In this document: positions 1 through 9,060 of the stretch, piece after piece
Position numbering within the stretch: the first letter of the stretch is position 1
Layout of the letters: each line of letters begins with the position of its first letter
Assembly (NCBI RefSeq): GCF_000973085.1
Contig: NZ_CP011280.1
Coordinates: forward strand, 336,642-400,641
Length of the DNA stretch: 64,000 nucleotides
Direction: 5' to 3'
Source: Sneathia vaginalis
Lineage (GTDB): Bacteria; Fusobacteriota; Fusobacteriia; Fusobacteriales; Leptotrichiaceae
Notes under the pieces: generated by a model
What the model was told of the DNA's origin: nothing
The model's input: only the letters and a program-made list of their open reading frames with translations
The model's database searches: none
Translations under genes and position numbers: made by a program

Positions 1-1
1 A

Positions 2-247
2 TTTATTGGAGCAAGGGGAGAGATAATAATGAATTACTTATCAAGCATGAACATATATGTATCTACGGGTTCAGCGTGTTCTGTAAAGAAAGGTCCTAGT
101 AGTGTAATAAAGGCAATAGGACTTGAAGATAAGTATTCTAGTGGAGTTATACGTCTTAGTTTTGGAAGGTATAACACTAAAGAAGATATAGATGAGTTCA
201 TAACTCAATTAAACATAGTATTGGGAATGATAAGGAGTGTAGCATAA
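2..247 (+). CDS. Cysteine desulfurase (NifS/IscS family), C-terminal fragment
   Basis: The reading frame is open from the window edge and encodes the last ~81 residues of a PLP-dependent cysteine desulfurase, which supplies sulfur for Fe-S clusters and tRNA thiolation. Seen: an FIGARGE segment, the catalytic-cysteine loop STGSACS, and a C-terminal IRLSFGRYNT motif, in the family's usual order. The PLP-lysine half lies outside the window. Position 29 is an internal methionine and not the start, because homology continues upstream of it. No clear terminator follows the stop. Whether it is IscS, NifS or a tRNA-dedicated paralogue cannot be decided from this fragment. Confidence 0.92.
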   Translation, partial: FIGARGEIIMNYLSSMNIYVSTGSACSVKKGPSSVIKAIGLEDKYSSGVIRLSFGRYNTKEDIDEFITQLNIVLGMIRSVA

Positions 248-335
248 TGCTATATTCCTTATTTTATTTTACCTTATTTTGAAAAAAATTTTCATTTTTT
301 TCAATTTCTTTCTTCATTTTTTTCATTTTATGTAA

Positions 336-341
336 TATAAT
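336..341 (+). promoter_or_regulatory. Possible -10 element for the fru operon
   Basis: TATAAT at 336-341 lies 17 bases upstream of the chosen fruR start at 359. No convincing -35 box is visible in the T-rich sequence upstream, so only the -10 is proposed. Confidence 0.4.
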
Positions 342-358
342 ATATTGAGGTGATGGTA

Positions 359-1069
359 ATGTTATCTAAGCAAAGACAAGATAAAATTCTTGATATACTT
401 AGGGAAAAGGGTAAAATAAGTTTCACAGACTTAGCAAAAAAGCTTAATACATCATATGCTACAATCAGGCGTGATTGTGAAAATTTAGAAAGTTTTAATT
501 TAGTTACACGTATTTCAAAGGGTGTAGAACTAAATGAATTTAAATATGATATAGATATTTCATATAGACAAGTAAAAAATATTTCTAAAAAAAGAAAAAT
601 TGCTAAAAGGGCTGCAAAATTCTTGAAAAGAGGTAGTTTCATATTTTTAGATTCAGGGACTACAGTTAATGAATTAATACCATATTTAAAAAATTTAGAT
701 ATACGTGTTGTTACAAATGGTATTATGCACTTGCCTAAATTGATAGATAATAAGGTGGAGACAATTTTGGTAGGAGGTAGAGTCAAACCTACAACAAGAG
801 CTATAGTCAGTCCAGAAGCTATTAAGCAAATAAAGAGATACAGATTTGATTATTGTTTTATGGGTGCTAATGCAATTAATGAAGAATTAGGATATATGAC
901 TCCAGATCCAGATGAAGCAGAAATTAAAAGAGCAGTTATAGAGAGTTCAAAAGTAGCATTTGTTCTTGCAGAAAAATCTAAGTGTGATAAGATTTCAAAT
1001 GTTAGATTTTCTGAGTATGATAAATGCATATATATAGGGGAGGATAATGATATACACAGTAACGCTTAA
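359..1069 (+). CDS. fruR: DeoR-family transcriptional regulator of the fructose operon
   Basis: A 236-residue protein with an N-terminal DeoR helix-turn-helix (about residues 5-57, including TSYATIRRDCENLE) and a C-terminal sugar-phosphate sensor domain (DSGTTV, VTNGI and VGGRV motifs). By family it represses an adjacent sugar operon until a phosphosugar binds. The operon contains fruK and fruA, so fructose-1-phosphate is the likely effector (inference). GTG 350 and ATG 353 are in frame, but ATG 359 is correctly spaced from the GAGG at 347-350 and matches the family N-terminus. The 3' end overlaps fruK by 23 bases, implying translational coupling. Confidence 0.9.
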   Translation: MLSKQRQDKILDILREKGKISFTDLAKKLNTSYATIRRDCENLESFNLVTRISKGVELNEFKYDIDISYRQVKNISKKRKIAKRAAKFLKRGSFIFLDSGTTVNELIPYLKNLDIRVVTNGIMHLPKLIDNKVETILVGGRVKPTTRAIVSPEAIKQIKRYRFDYCFMGANAINEELGYMTPDPDEAEIKRAVIESSKVAFVLAEKSKCDKISNVRFSEYDKCIYIGEDNDIHSNA

Positions 1070-1961
1070 TCCAGCATTGGATTATGATATTTATACAAAC
1101 AAGATACAATTAGGAGAGCTAAATGATTCTAATAAAGTAGAGTTTAGAGCAGGTGGTAAAGGTATTAATGTGTCTATAATGCTAAATAATATAAATGAAA
1201 GATCGATAGCATTAGGATATATAGCAGGATTTACAGGCGAATATATATTAAAAGATTTAAATGCCCAAAATATTATGAGTGATTTCATAAGTGTAAAAGG
1301 TAATACAAGAATAAATATTAAGTTAAAAAGTGAAGAAGTAGAAACAGAAATAGCTGGAATTTCACCAGAAATAACTAGAGAGAATTATGAAGAACTTCTT
1401 TTGAAAATAAAGAGATTGAAAACTGAGGATATTTTAGTATTATCAGGATCTATTCCAGGTTGTATGGAAAAAGATGCGTATAAAAAAATGGCACAAAGTA
1501 CAAAAGCACAAGTAGTATTAGATACAAGGGGAGACTTGTTAATAGAAAATATATGGAATAATCTTTTAATTAAACCTAATATCAAAGAATTAGAACAAGC
1601 GTTTAATAAGAAATTAAATACACATAGAGAAGTATATGATGCTTGTAAGATATTCTTTGATAAGGGTGTAAAATACATTCTAGTTTCTATGGGAGAAAAA
1701 GGTGCTTTATTAGTAAAAAAAGGTAGAATGTTTAGTGCAAATGTACCAAGTGGTGAAATGATAAATACAATAGGTGCAGGAGATTCAACAGTTTCAGGAT
1801 TTTTAAAAGGATATACAGAAAATTTAGAAGATAAAGAAATCTTGAAATTAGCAGTTGCTTGTGGTAGTGCAACAGCATATTCTTATGGAATAGGTAAGAA
1901 GGATAAAATAAATGAATTAATAAAAAATATAGAATGTGAGGAAGAAATTTATGAAGATTGA
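1047..1961 (+). CDS. fruK: 1-phosphofructokinase (PfkB family)
   Basis: A 304-residue ribokinase/PfkB-family kinase that phosphorylates fructose-1-phosphate to fructose-1,6-bisphosphate after PTS uptake. Seen: the TLNPALDYD N-terminus typical of 1-phosphofructokinase/tagatose-6-phosphate kinase, the substrate-site GGKGINVS, and the C-terminal anion-hole motif NTIGAGDSTVSGF with the catalytic Asp. The start at 1047 follows GGGGAGG at 1037-1043, inside the end of fruR. The end overlaps fruA by 11 bases. Tagatose-6-phosphate kinase is the alternative by sequence, but the fruR/fruA context favours FruK. Confidence 0.93.
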   Translation: MIYTVTLNPALDYDIYTNKIQLGELNDSNKVEFRAGGKGINVSIMLNNINERSIALGYIAGFTGEYILKDLNAQNIMSDFISVKGNTRINIKLKSEEVETEIAGISPEITRENYEELLLKIKRLKTEDILVLSGSIPGCMEKDAYKKMAQSTKAQVVLDTRGDLLIENIWNNLLIKPNIKELEQAFNKKLNTHREVYDACKIFFDKGVKYILVSMGEKGALLVKKGRMFSANVPSGEMINTIGAGDSTVSGFLKGYTENLEDKEILKLAVACGSATAYSYGIGKKDKINELIKNIECEEEIYED

Positions 1962-3813
1962 CGCATTATTTAACAAAAAGCTATTCATACCAGAATTAGG
2001 GTCGGCAGATAAAAAAGATGTTATAGAAAAAATGGTTGATAAGCTATATGAAAATGATTGTATTACTTCAAAAGAAGAATTCTTAAAAGAAGTATTAAAA
2101 AGAGAAGAAGTAGCACATACAGCTTTTGAAGGTGGAGTAGCAACACCACATGCAAAAAGCTCTGTTGTAAAAAAAGCTAGTGTAGTAGTAGGTATTAGCC
2201 ATGATGGTGTAGATTTTAGTGATGGTGAAGAAGAAAAAAGTAAGCTATTCTTCTTAATAGCTGTACCAGTAGATAATCCTAACTTACATATAGATGTACT
2301 AGCAAAATTAGCAGGTTTAATTGAAGATGAAGGAAGAATTAATAATATATTAAATGCTGATAATTTTGAAGAAGTATTAAAAAATATACATGAAGAAGAA
2401 AAAGAAGTAAGTGTAGAAAAAAATAAGGGATATGTAGTAGCAGTTACAGCTTGTCCAACAGGAATAGCACATACATTTATGGCAAGAGATGCGTTAATAA
2501 AGGCAGCCAATGAAATGGGTGTAGAAATTAAAGTTGAAACAAATGGAACAGATGGAAGAAAAAATGAAATTACTAAAGAAGATTTAAAAAGAGCGAAAGG
2601 TATAATATTAGCGATTAATAAGTCTGTTGACGAATCTAGATTTAATGGTTACAGAGTTATTAAAGTTGGTGCTAAAGAAGGTATTAGTAATTCAAAGAAA
2701 TTAATACAAGATATTTTAGATGGAAAAGGTGAAATTGCAGAATTTAAGGCTGAAATAAAGGAAAATTCAAATAGCAAATTATCAGAAAGTAGTAATTTGT
2801 ATAAGCACTTAATGAGTGGTGTTTCATATATGTTACCTCTAGTTGTAAGTGGTGGTATATTAATAGCATTAGCATTTTTAGTTGATACATTAACAGGAAA
2901 TGGTAATGCAGGTTCTAATTTTGGATCAGTTAATATTGTAGCTAAGACATTAAAAGAAATAGGGGGAACAGCATTTGGATTATTTGTTCCTATACTAGCA
3001 GGTTATGTTGCATATAGCATGGGTCAAAAATCAGCATTAACAGCAGGACTTGTAGCAGGTGCATTAGCAGTAAGTGGTGGTTCAGGATTCCTAGGAGCAT
3101 TAGTTGGTGGACTATTTGCAGGTTTAATTGTTAGTTGGTTAAATAATGGAATAAACAAGGTGTCTGAAAAATTCAGAGGTATATATTTAATCCTTGTAAT
3201 ACCAGTAGTCAGTGTATTAATTACAGGTCTAGCTATGACATTTATACTAAACCCAATAGTTAGTGTTATAAACAAAGCGATGATAGACTTCTTAAATAAT
3301 ATGAATTCAGGTTCAAGAATTATACTAGGTTTAATAGTTGGTGGAATGATGGCAGTAGATATGGGTGGTCCTATTAATAAGGCAGCATATGTATTTGGTA
3401 CTGGTACTCTAGAAGCTACAATTGCAACAGGTGGAAGTTCAGCTATGGCTGCTGTAATGGCAGGTGGTATGGTTCCTCCATTAGCATTAGCAATAGCAAC
3501 TACTATATTTAAAGAAAAGTATTCAAAAGAAGAAAGACAAGCAGGAATATCAAACTATATAATGGGATTATCATTTATTACAGAAGGTGCAATACCATTT
3601 GCAGCAGCAAATCCATTAAGAGTAATACCAGCTTGTGTTATAGGGTCAGCAATTGCTGGAGCAATAACAATGTTCTTTAACATTAAAATACCTGCACCAC
3701 ATGGTGGAATTTTAGTAATGTTCTTATCTACAAATATTTTACTATATATTTTAGCAGTATTAGTAGGAAGTATAGTATCAGCAGTTATATTAGGTATATT
3801 AAAGAAGAAATAA
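1951..3813 (+). CDS. fruA: PTS fructose transporter, fused EIIA-EIIB-EIIC
   Basis: A 620-residue membrane permease that phosphorylates fructose to fructose-1-phosphate during import. Domain order: EIIA (1-150, phosphohistidine His67 in ATPHAKSS), EIIB (165-265, phosphocysteine Cys168 in TACPTGIAHT), and a multi-pass EIIC (about 285-620, with GGPINKAAY and ITEGAIPF motifs). GTG 1936 is in frame, but ATG 1951 is used because AGGA at 1939-1942 is spaced for it. The fused EIIA has no HPr-like domain, so phosphate comes from a separate HPr outside the window. A strong terminator follows. Confidence 0.95.
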   Translation: MKIDALFNKKLFIPELGSADKKDVIEKMVDKLYENDCITSKEEFLKEVLKREEVAHTAFEGGVATPHAKSSVVKKASVVVGISHDGVDFSDGEEEKSKLFFLIAVPVDNPNLHIDVLAKLAGLIEDEGRINNILNADNFEEVLKNIHEEEKEVSVEKNKGYVVAVTACPTGIAHTFMARDALIKAANEMGVEIKVETNGTDGRKNEITKEDLKRAKGIILAINKSVDESRFNGYRVIKVGAKEGISNSKKLIQDILDGKGEIAEFKAEIKENSNSKLSESSNLYKHLMSGVSYMLPLVVSGGILIALAFLVDTLTGNGNAGSNFGSVNIVAKTLKEIGGTAFGLFVPILAGYVAYSMGQKSALTAGLVAGALAVSGGSGFLGALVGGLFAGLIVSWLNNGINKVSEKFRGIYLILVIPVVSVLITGLAMTFILNPIVSVINKAMIDFLNNMNSGSRIILGLIVGGMMAVDMGGPINKAAYVFGTGTLEATIATGGSSAMAAVMAGGMVPPLALAIATTIFKEKYSKEERQAGISNYIMGLSFITEGAIPFAAANPLRVIPACVIGSAIAGAITMFFNIKIPAPHGGILVMFLSTNILLYILAVLVGSIVSAVILGILKKK

Positions 3814-3866
3814 AAAAAGAGAGTTGTTGCAAAGTGACTAATTTTTCATTTTGTTAAGCTCCTATA

Positions 3867-3900
3867 AAAAAATCTCTCAAAATTTTCGGGAGATTTTTTT
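3867..3900 (+). terminator. Intrinsic terminator of the fru operon
   Basis: An A-rich arm ending ATCTCTC pairs with GGGAGAT across a 9-base loop (3879-3887), with one T-G wobble, followed by a run of seven T. It ends the operon 54 bases after the fruA stop. Confidence 0.88.
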
Positions 3901-3938
3901 GTACAATATATAATATATTTTACTTTATATTATTTTAA

Positions 3939-3947
3939 TGATATAAT
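3939..3947 (+). promoter_or_regulatory. Extended -10 promoter for the ABC exporter pair
   Basis: TGATATAAT (TGn plus perfect TATAAT) lies 29 bases upstream of the start at 3977. The -35 region is not convincing, which is usual for extended -10 promoters. Confidence 0.6.
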
Positions 3948-3976
3948 ATACGAAAAATATAAAGAGTGAGGTTACT

Positions 3977-5524
3977 ATGATAAAAATTAATACAAAACTT
4001 GTATTTAGCATTACATTATCAGTTATATTATCATTTTTCACTATTTTTGTCATATATTTAAGAAAAAATATCTTTGATTATCTTATACAAAAAGATAACA
4101 GGATATTTAAAGCACTTTTAATTTTGTTTGTATCTATGATATTTTTAGAAATATTTAAACTTATACTAAAATTAAATAATGCTAGAATAATAAAAGAGTG
4201 GAATTTAAATTTGAGTAGTAATATTAGTAAAAAAATATGCAATTTACCATATAAAGAATTTTCTGATGCATCATCATATATTTCATGGTATACAAATGAT
4301 TTACCTTTGGTTAGTTCATATATTTTTCAAAATTATATAGAGGTATTTAACCAAGTTTTATTTACAATATTTTCAATAGGTTTTTTATATTATATTAATT
4401 ATATTTTAGCTATTACTTCTATTTTATTTCTAATAATATTGTATTTTACAGGTAAAATATTTGGAGATAAAATAGGTAAATACTATCAAAGATATGCAAT
4501 AATGCTTCAAGAATACAATAGTACTATAAGCAATTTCTTGGAGGGCTTAAATATATTAAGTTATTTTAATAGAAAAGATTTCTATAAACAAATGGTATAT
4601 AAAGAACAAGACAAGATAGAAACTCAAATGTATAATATAAAATGCTTAACAGCATTTTCTGATTTGTCATTTGCAGGGACTAAAGGTTTTTTAGAATTAG
4701 TTATGTTTGTAGTTACAATTTATTTGATATATATAAATAAAATAAGTGCTGGTAATGTATTAGTTACACCATTTATCCTTTCTACTTTTTTAGATGCTGG
4801 TATGAAATTAGCAGATATATATATACAAATTAAATTTTCTAAGGATTTAAAATCAAAATTAGAAAAATATGAAAAAAATGAATTAATACTTTATCCAAAT
4901 ATGAAACATAAGATAGAAATAAAAGATGTGTCATTTAAATATGGAGAAAAAGAAATATTAAAAAAATGCAATATGCTTTTTGAAAAGAATAAGAAATATG
5001 CAATAGTAGGTAAAAGTGGAAGTGGTAAGTCTACAATATTGAAGTTAATTTTAGGTATATTAAAACCTACAGAAGGATATATATACGTAGATGACCAAAT
5101 ACTTGATAATAAAAGAGATTTAGATTTCTCAAAAGAAATTTCATATGTAAGCCAAGAAGTATATATGTTTAATTTAAGTATTAGGGAGAATTTAACTTTA
5201 GGATATGAATATACAGAAGATAGTATAGAAAAGGCATTAAAAGAAGCAAAGGTGTATGAAAATATTTGTACTAAAAATGATAAATTAGAAAGTAATTGTA
5301 ATGAATTATCTGGAGGAGAAAAGCAAAGAATATCGTTAGCAAGAGCCTTATTAAGAAATACTAATACGATAATATTAGATGAAGCAACATCAGCTGTGGA
5401 TAAGAAGACGAGCAAAGAAATAGAGGATATATTACTAAGTAAAGAAGATAAGACGGTAATAGTAATATCACATCATTTAGATGAAGAAGATAGTAGAAAA
5501 TTTGATATGATTATAAAAATATAA
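3977..5524 (+). CDS. ABC exporter, fused membrane and ATPase domains, subunit 1
   Basis: A 515-residue half-transporter. An N-terminal region of about six membrane spans (1-295) is followed by an ATPase with Walker A GKSGSGKST, signature LSGGEKQ, Walker B IILDEATSA and H-loop ISHH. The start at 3977 follows a GTGAGG ribosome site. The partner gene begins 31 bases downstream and has the same architecture, so the two probably form a heterodimeric exporter. The substrate (peptide, lipid or drug) cannot be read from the sequence, and no precursor peptide or modifying enzyme is adjacent. Both ATPase sites keep a catalytic Glu in Walker B, unlike strongly degenerate heterodimers. Confidence 0.87.
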   Translation: MIKINTKLVFSITLSVILSFFTIFVIYLRKNIFDYLIQKDNRIFKALLILFVSMIFLEIFKLILKLNNARIIKEWNLNLSSNISKKICNLPYKEFSDASSYISWYTNDLPLVSSYIFQNYIEVFNQVLFTIFSIGFLYYINYILAITSILFLIILYFTGKIFGDKIGKYYQRYAIMLQEYNSTISNFLEGLNILSYFNRKDFYKQMVYKEQDKIETQMYNIKCLTAFSDLSFAGTKGFLELVMFVVTIYLIYINKISAGNVLVTPFILSTFLDAGMKLADIYIQIKFSKDLKSKLEKYEKNELILYPNMKHKIEIKDVSFKYGEKEILKKCNMLFEKNKKYAIVGKSGSGKSTILKLILGILKPTEGYIYVDDQILDNKRDLDFSKEISYVSQEVYMFNLSIRENLTLGYEYTEDSIEKALKEAKVYENICTKNDKLESNCNELSGGEKQRISLARALLRNTNTIILDEATSAVDKKTSKEIEDILLSKEDKTVIVISHHLDEEDSRKFDMIIKI

Positions 5525-5555
5525 TAAAAAATATACATATATTGGAGGTAAAAAG

Positions 5556-7094
5556 ATGATCAAGTATATAATGAAAAATAAAAAATATTTATTAATTAGT
5601 GTACTTTTTTATTTTTTGAGCTCTGTTTTTAATATATTAGTATCGTATTCTATGGGTTTTTTTACAAATGCATCATTAAAAAAAGAATTAAATATTGTTA
5701 TTATTTGGGCTTTAATAACATTATTATCAATAGTTATTTCAAATTTTTTTCAGGGGATTACAATATTTTTTAGAGGAAGATTTTCATCTTATGCTATATT
5801 AAATTTAAAAAATGAAATTTATAAAAAGATATTAAAAATAGAAAACAATAAGGATGTAGATAATTATTTTTCTATTATTAATGCTGATATAGAAATATTA
5901 AAGAAAGATTATTTTGAAGGGATTGTATTATTTATATCTATAATTATAAAGATAGTTATATCATGTATTGCGATTTTAGCACTAAATTTTGAGATTTTTA
6001 TATTATTTATAATTATAACAATTCCAACGACATTTTTTTTACCATTTTTAAAAAAGAAACTTTCTTTAAAAAAATCAAAAATGAGTAAAAATAATTTTTT
6101 ATTCACAAAAGAATTGAAAAATTATCTTTTTGGTAATGATGTAATAATTCAATTTGATAAAAGAAATAATTTCATTTTACGATTACTAAAAATTGATAAA
6201 GACTTTGAACTTTCAAAAGAAGAAAATAAAAATTGGGATAGTAATGTCAGTCTATTTTCAACAACTTTAGTAATGGTGTCTCAAATGTTTTGTATGATAA
6301 TAGGAGCATATTATATTTATTTAGGAAAAATAGAGATAGGTACTATGATAACAACTACACAGTTATTAAATTATATAGTGCTTCCAATTTCTTCATTAAA
6401 TAGTAATTTTGTTAAAATAAAATCCACAAAAAAAATAATAGAAAAAATTGATAATATTTTAAAAATTAATGAATTAAATAATCTTGAAAATATAGATGGA
6501 GACATAGAGTTTAAAAACTTTAGTGTAAAGTTTGATAATAAAATATTATATAAAAATTTTAATTATAGTTTTAAAAAAGGAAATAGATATTTAATTCGTG
6601 GTGCAAGTGGAACAGGTAAAACTATATTAATAAAAAGTTTATTGAAAAGAAATAACAATTATTATGGAGAAATATTTATTAATAATAAGAATATAAAGGA
6701 CTTATCACAAAAAAATATTTTAGATAAAATTATTTATGTATCACAAAATGATTATATTTTTGATGTAGGTGTATCTGAAAACATTAAATTATTTGATGAT
6801 TTTGAAGTATCTGAAATAATAAAAGAATTAGAAATAAAGACGAATATAAATGATATAGTAGAATTATCAGGTGGAGAAAAACAAAAAATAAATTTAGCGA
6901 GAGCTTTTATAAGAGAAGCCGATGTATATATTTTTGACGAACCTACTAATTTTTTAGATTATAAAAGTAAACAAAAAGTTATTGATAAAATATTCTCATT
7001 AAAAAATAAGATAATTTTAGTTATTTCTCATGACACAGATAGAAGTTTTATAGATAAATTTGATCATATAATAGAATTAGGGGATATCAATTAA
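5556..7094 (+). CDS. ABC exporter, fused membrane and ATPase domains, subunit 2
   Basis: A 512-residue partner of the preceding gene. A very Ile/Phe/Lys-rich membrane domain (1-300) is followed by an ATPase with Walker A GASGTGKT, signature LSGGEKQ, Walker B IFDEPTNFLD and H-loop VISHD. Walker A ends in Thr-Ile instead of Ser-Thr, a mild departure from subunit 1. The start follows GGAGG. By architecture it acts in the inner membrane with subunit 1. This gene looks even more A/T-skewed than its neighbours, which may reflect weak constraint or transfer. A terminator follows at 7104. Confidence 0.86.
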   Translation: MIKYIMKNKKYLLISVLFYFLSSVFNILVSYSMGFFTNASLKKELNIVIIWALITLLSIVISNFFQGITIFFRGRFSSYAILNLKNEIYKKILKIENNKDVDNYFSIINADIEILKKDYFEGIVLFISIIIKIVISCIAILALNFEIFILFIIITIPTTFFLPFLKKKLSLKKSKMSKNNFLFTKELKNYLFGNDVIIQFDKRNNFILRLLKIDKDFELSKEENKNWDSNVSLFSTTLVMVSQMFCMIIGAYYIYLGKIEIGTMITTTQLLNYIVLPISSLNSNFVKIKSTKKIIEKIDNILKINELNNLENIDGDIEFKNFSVKFDNKILYKNFNYSFKKGNRYLIRGASGTGKTILIKSLLKRNNNYYGEIFINNKNIKDLSQKNILDKIIYVSQNDYIFDVGVSENIKLFDDFEVSEIIKELEIKTNINDIVELSGGEKQKINLARAFIREADVYIFDEPTNFLDYKSKQKVIDKIFSLKNKIILVISHDTDRSFIDKFDHIIELGDIN

Positions 7095-7103
7095 ATTTTT
7101 TAC

Positions 7104-7136
7104 AAAAAAAGTGCCAAAATTATTTGACACTTTTTT
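7104..7136 (+). terminator. Intrinsic terminator after the ABC exporter
   Basis: AAAAAAGTG pairs with CACTTTTTT. An inner CAAA/TTTG extension is separated by one C-A mismatch around an ATTA loop. The A- and T-rich flanks would let it work in both directions, serving the convergent ROK gene too. Confidence 0.8.
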
Positions 7137-7171
7137 AAGTTGCCTACTACGTTTTAAATTTGCAATAGCCC

Positions 7172-8305
7172 TTATCTTATTAATTTTTTCCCATCAAACA
7201 AATTACCAATTACAATAGCTAAAGCACCTAGTGCTTCAATATTTGTTGGTAAAAGAGAATTTTCAATGGTTGTATTTTCAAATATTTCTTTATCTATATT
7301 TCCTTTTACATATTTAGTTATTGTGTCCTTCATAAAAGGGTGATTTACAAATACATCGCCTGCAAGTACTATTTTGCCTATATCTAGTATTCTTATTACA
7401 TTACTTAAAGAAAAGCCTATTTGCTCACACACTTTATCCATAACTTCCTTATACGGGCTCATATTCTTATCAGCTTTTGAAAGGACTTCATTAATATCAA
7501 GTTTATCAATATCTATTTCTTCATGTCCAGAAAATTTTTCTATAATATTAGAATTTTTACAGTATGCTCCTAGTGTATTATTGTTATCGTTAAATATTTT
7601 ACCCAATTGACCAGCTGCAAAATTTTGCCCTGAATAAATTTTCTTATTGATTAATATGGATGCACCTATGCTATTATGCATATATACTAATAGTGCGTTG
7701 TCTATTAATTTAAGAGAACCAAAAAGAGACTCAGCTTTTAAAATTGCACGTATATCATTATCAGCAACACAAGGTATTTCAAAACTGTCTTCTATATACT
7801 GTGCTATATTTATATTGCAATTTTTAAATATACTAGATTTTTTTACAATACCATTGTTTGAGTCGACAAGTCCAGGCATAGTAATACCTATACCACCTAT
7901 ATTTTCTTTTCCATATTTTTCAAGAACATACTCAATTTCTTCAACTAACATTTTTATAAATCTTGCTTGTAATAAATTATTAGCTCGTTTTCTATTTCTT
8001 GTCTCAATCACTTCACCATTAATATATGCAACAGATAAAGATATGAAATCTTCAGATAAGCATATGCCTAAGATTTTCTTGTAATCTTTATTAATAATTA
8101 AACCTCTTCTAGGTCTACCACCATTTGATGGTAAAATTTCTTCTTCCTGTAATATTAAATTTTTTGCTACTAGTTTTTTTATTATTTTAAATACTGCTGG
8201 TGCAGAAATTTCTAATTCAGAAGCTAATAGTGTTCGGCTCATATTGTTGAATAATAAAATATGATTTAATGCGTTGTAGTCATTTAGATTAAGCTTTTTA
8301 TTCAT
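7172..8305 (-). CDS. ROK-family transcriptional repressor
   Basis: A 377-residue protein with an N-terminal winged helix-turn-helix (about 10-70: SRTLLASELEIS, APAVFKIIKKL, GGRPRRG) and a C-terminal ROK domain (80-370). By family it resembles NagC/XylR repressors that sense a sugar or phosphosugar. The usual zinc-binding CxCGxxGC segment is replaced by AYCKNSN, so it probably lacks kinase activity and binds its inducer differently. The start follows GGAGG. A 21-bp palindrome at 8330-8350 sits in its own promoter, implying autoregulation, and may also control the divergent DUF1275 gene. The sugar is unknown; the nagE-like PTS at 56832 is a distant candidate target. Confidence 0.85.
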   Translation of the reverse strand: MNKKLNLNDYNALNHILLFNNMSRTLLASELEISAPAVFKIIKKLVAKNLILQEEEILPSNGGRPRRGLIINKDYKKILGICLSEDFISLSVAYINGEVIETRNRKRANNLLQARFIKMLVEEIEYVLEKYGKENIGGIGITMPGLVDSNNGIVKKSSIFKNCNINIAQYIEDSFEIPCVADNDIRAILKAESLFGSLKLIDNALLVYMHNSIGASILINKKIYSGQNFAAGQLGKIFNDNNNTLGAYCKNSNIIEKFSGHEEIDIDKLDINEVLSKADKNMSPYKEVMDKVCEQIGFSLSNVIRILDIGKIVLAGDVFVNHPFMKDTITKYVKGNIDKEIFENTTIENSLLPTNIEALGALAIVIGNLFDGKKLIR

Positions 8306-8322
8306 AATTCCTCCAAGTATAA

Positions 8323-8328
8323 ATTATA
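8323..8328 (-). promoter_or_regulatory. -10 element of the ROK repressor promoter
   Basis: The minus strand reads TATAAT here, 18 bases upstream of the start codon. The palindrome at 8330-8350 begins one base away on the promoter's upstream side, so a bound repressor would block RNA polymerase. Confidence 0.55.
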
Positions 8329-8329
8329 A

Positions 8330-8350
8330 ATTATTAACTAAGTTAATAAT
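8330..8350. promoter_or_regulatory. Predicted ROK operator, 21-bp perfect palindrome
   Basis: ATTATTAACT, one central A, then AGTTAATAAT: ten-base arms with perfect dyad symmetry. It lies between divergent genes, next to the -10 of the ROK gene and upstream of the predicted -35 of the DUF1275 gene. ROK repressors bind long AT-rich palindromes of this kind. Confidence 0.65.
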
Positions 8351-8382
8351 ATACTATTTTCACTTTAAATACAAGGTTTTTA

Positions 8383-8411
8383 TTACAAAAAAATAAATAT
8401 TGTGCTAAAAT
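8383..8411 (+). promoter_or_regulatory. Predicted promoter of the DUF1275 gene
   Basis: TTACAA (8383-8388), a 17-base spacer, then TAAAAT (8406-8411) preceded by TGC, making an extended -10. Confidence 0.5.
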
Positions 8412-8430
8412 ATACAAAAGGAGGAGAGAT

Positions 8431-9060
8431 ATGGAGCCAAGACAAGTTTCTGAATCAATAGAAGTATCAATGATGTTAACGTTTGTTGGTGGATTTCTTG
8501 AAATATATTCATTTATTTTAAAAGGTCATGTCTTTGCAACAACCATAACGGGTAATATTGTAATGATGTTATTTAATTTATCTAACAAAAATTATGCAGT
8601 ATTAATAAAATATATTTTCCCTATAATAGGTTTTGCATTAGGTATAATTATATCTATAATAGTTAGAAATAAATTGTCTGGTAATAAATTACACTGGAGA
8701 TTATATGTATTATTTATCGAAACAGTTTTAATATTCCTTATATACATCTTAAGGGCTAAAAGTGTTATGATAGTAGATGTTTGTTTAATATCTATGTTAA
8801 GTGGAATACAAATACAAACTTTTACTAAAATAAAGAAGAGAATGTACATGTCTACAATGTGTACAGGAAATACTAGAAAGCTTATACAACATTTAGCCTA
8901 TAAAGATTATGAAAATGCAAAAATATTTGGATTAATAATATTTAGCTTCGGTACTGGAGTTGTATGTGGTGGATATTTGATAAGGTATTTAAAAGAAGTA
9001 TCTATATTATTAATGCTAATACCTATATGGATTTCAGGATTTTTAGTTCATAAAAATTGA
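8431..9060 (+). CDS. DUF1275 (YoaK-like) membrane protein
   Basis: A 209-residue protein with about six hydrophobic segments. The N-terminal pattern MLTFVGGFLEIYSF, then TITGNIVMM, is typical of DUF1275/YoaK proteins, as is the central TGNTRKL. Members are inner-membrane proteins of unknown function, sometimes suspected to be transporters. The start at 8431 follows GGAGGAG. The gene is divergent from the ROK repressor with a shared palindrome between them, suggesting common control. A bidirectional terminator separates it from yebC. Confidence 0.82.
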   Translation: MEPRQVSESIEVSMMLTFVGGFLEIYSFILKGHVFATTITGNIVMMLFNLSNKNYAVLIKYIFPIIGFALGIIISIIVRNKLSGNKLHWRLYVLFIETVLIFLIYILRAKSVMIVDVCLISMLSGIQIQTFTKIKKRMYMSTMCTGNTRKLIQHLAYKDYENAKIFGLIIFSFGTGVVCGGYLIRYLKEVSILLMLIPIWISGFLVHKN

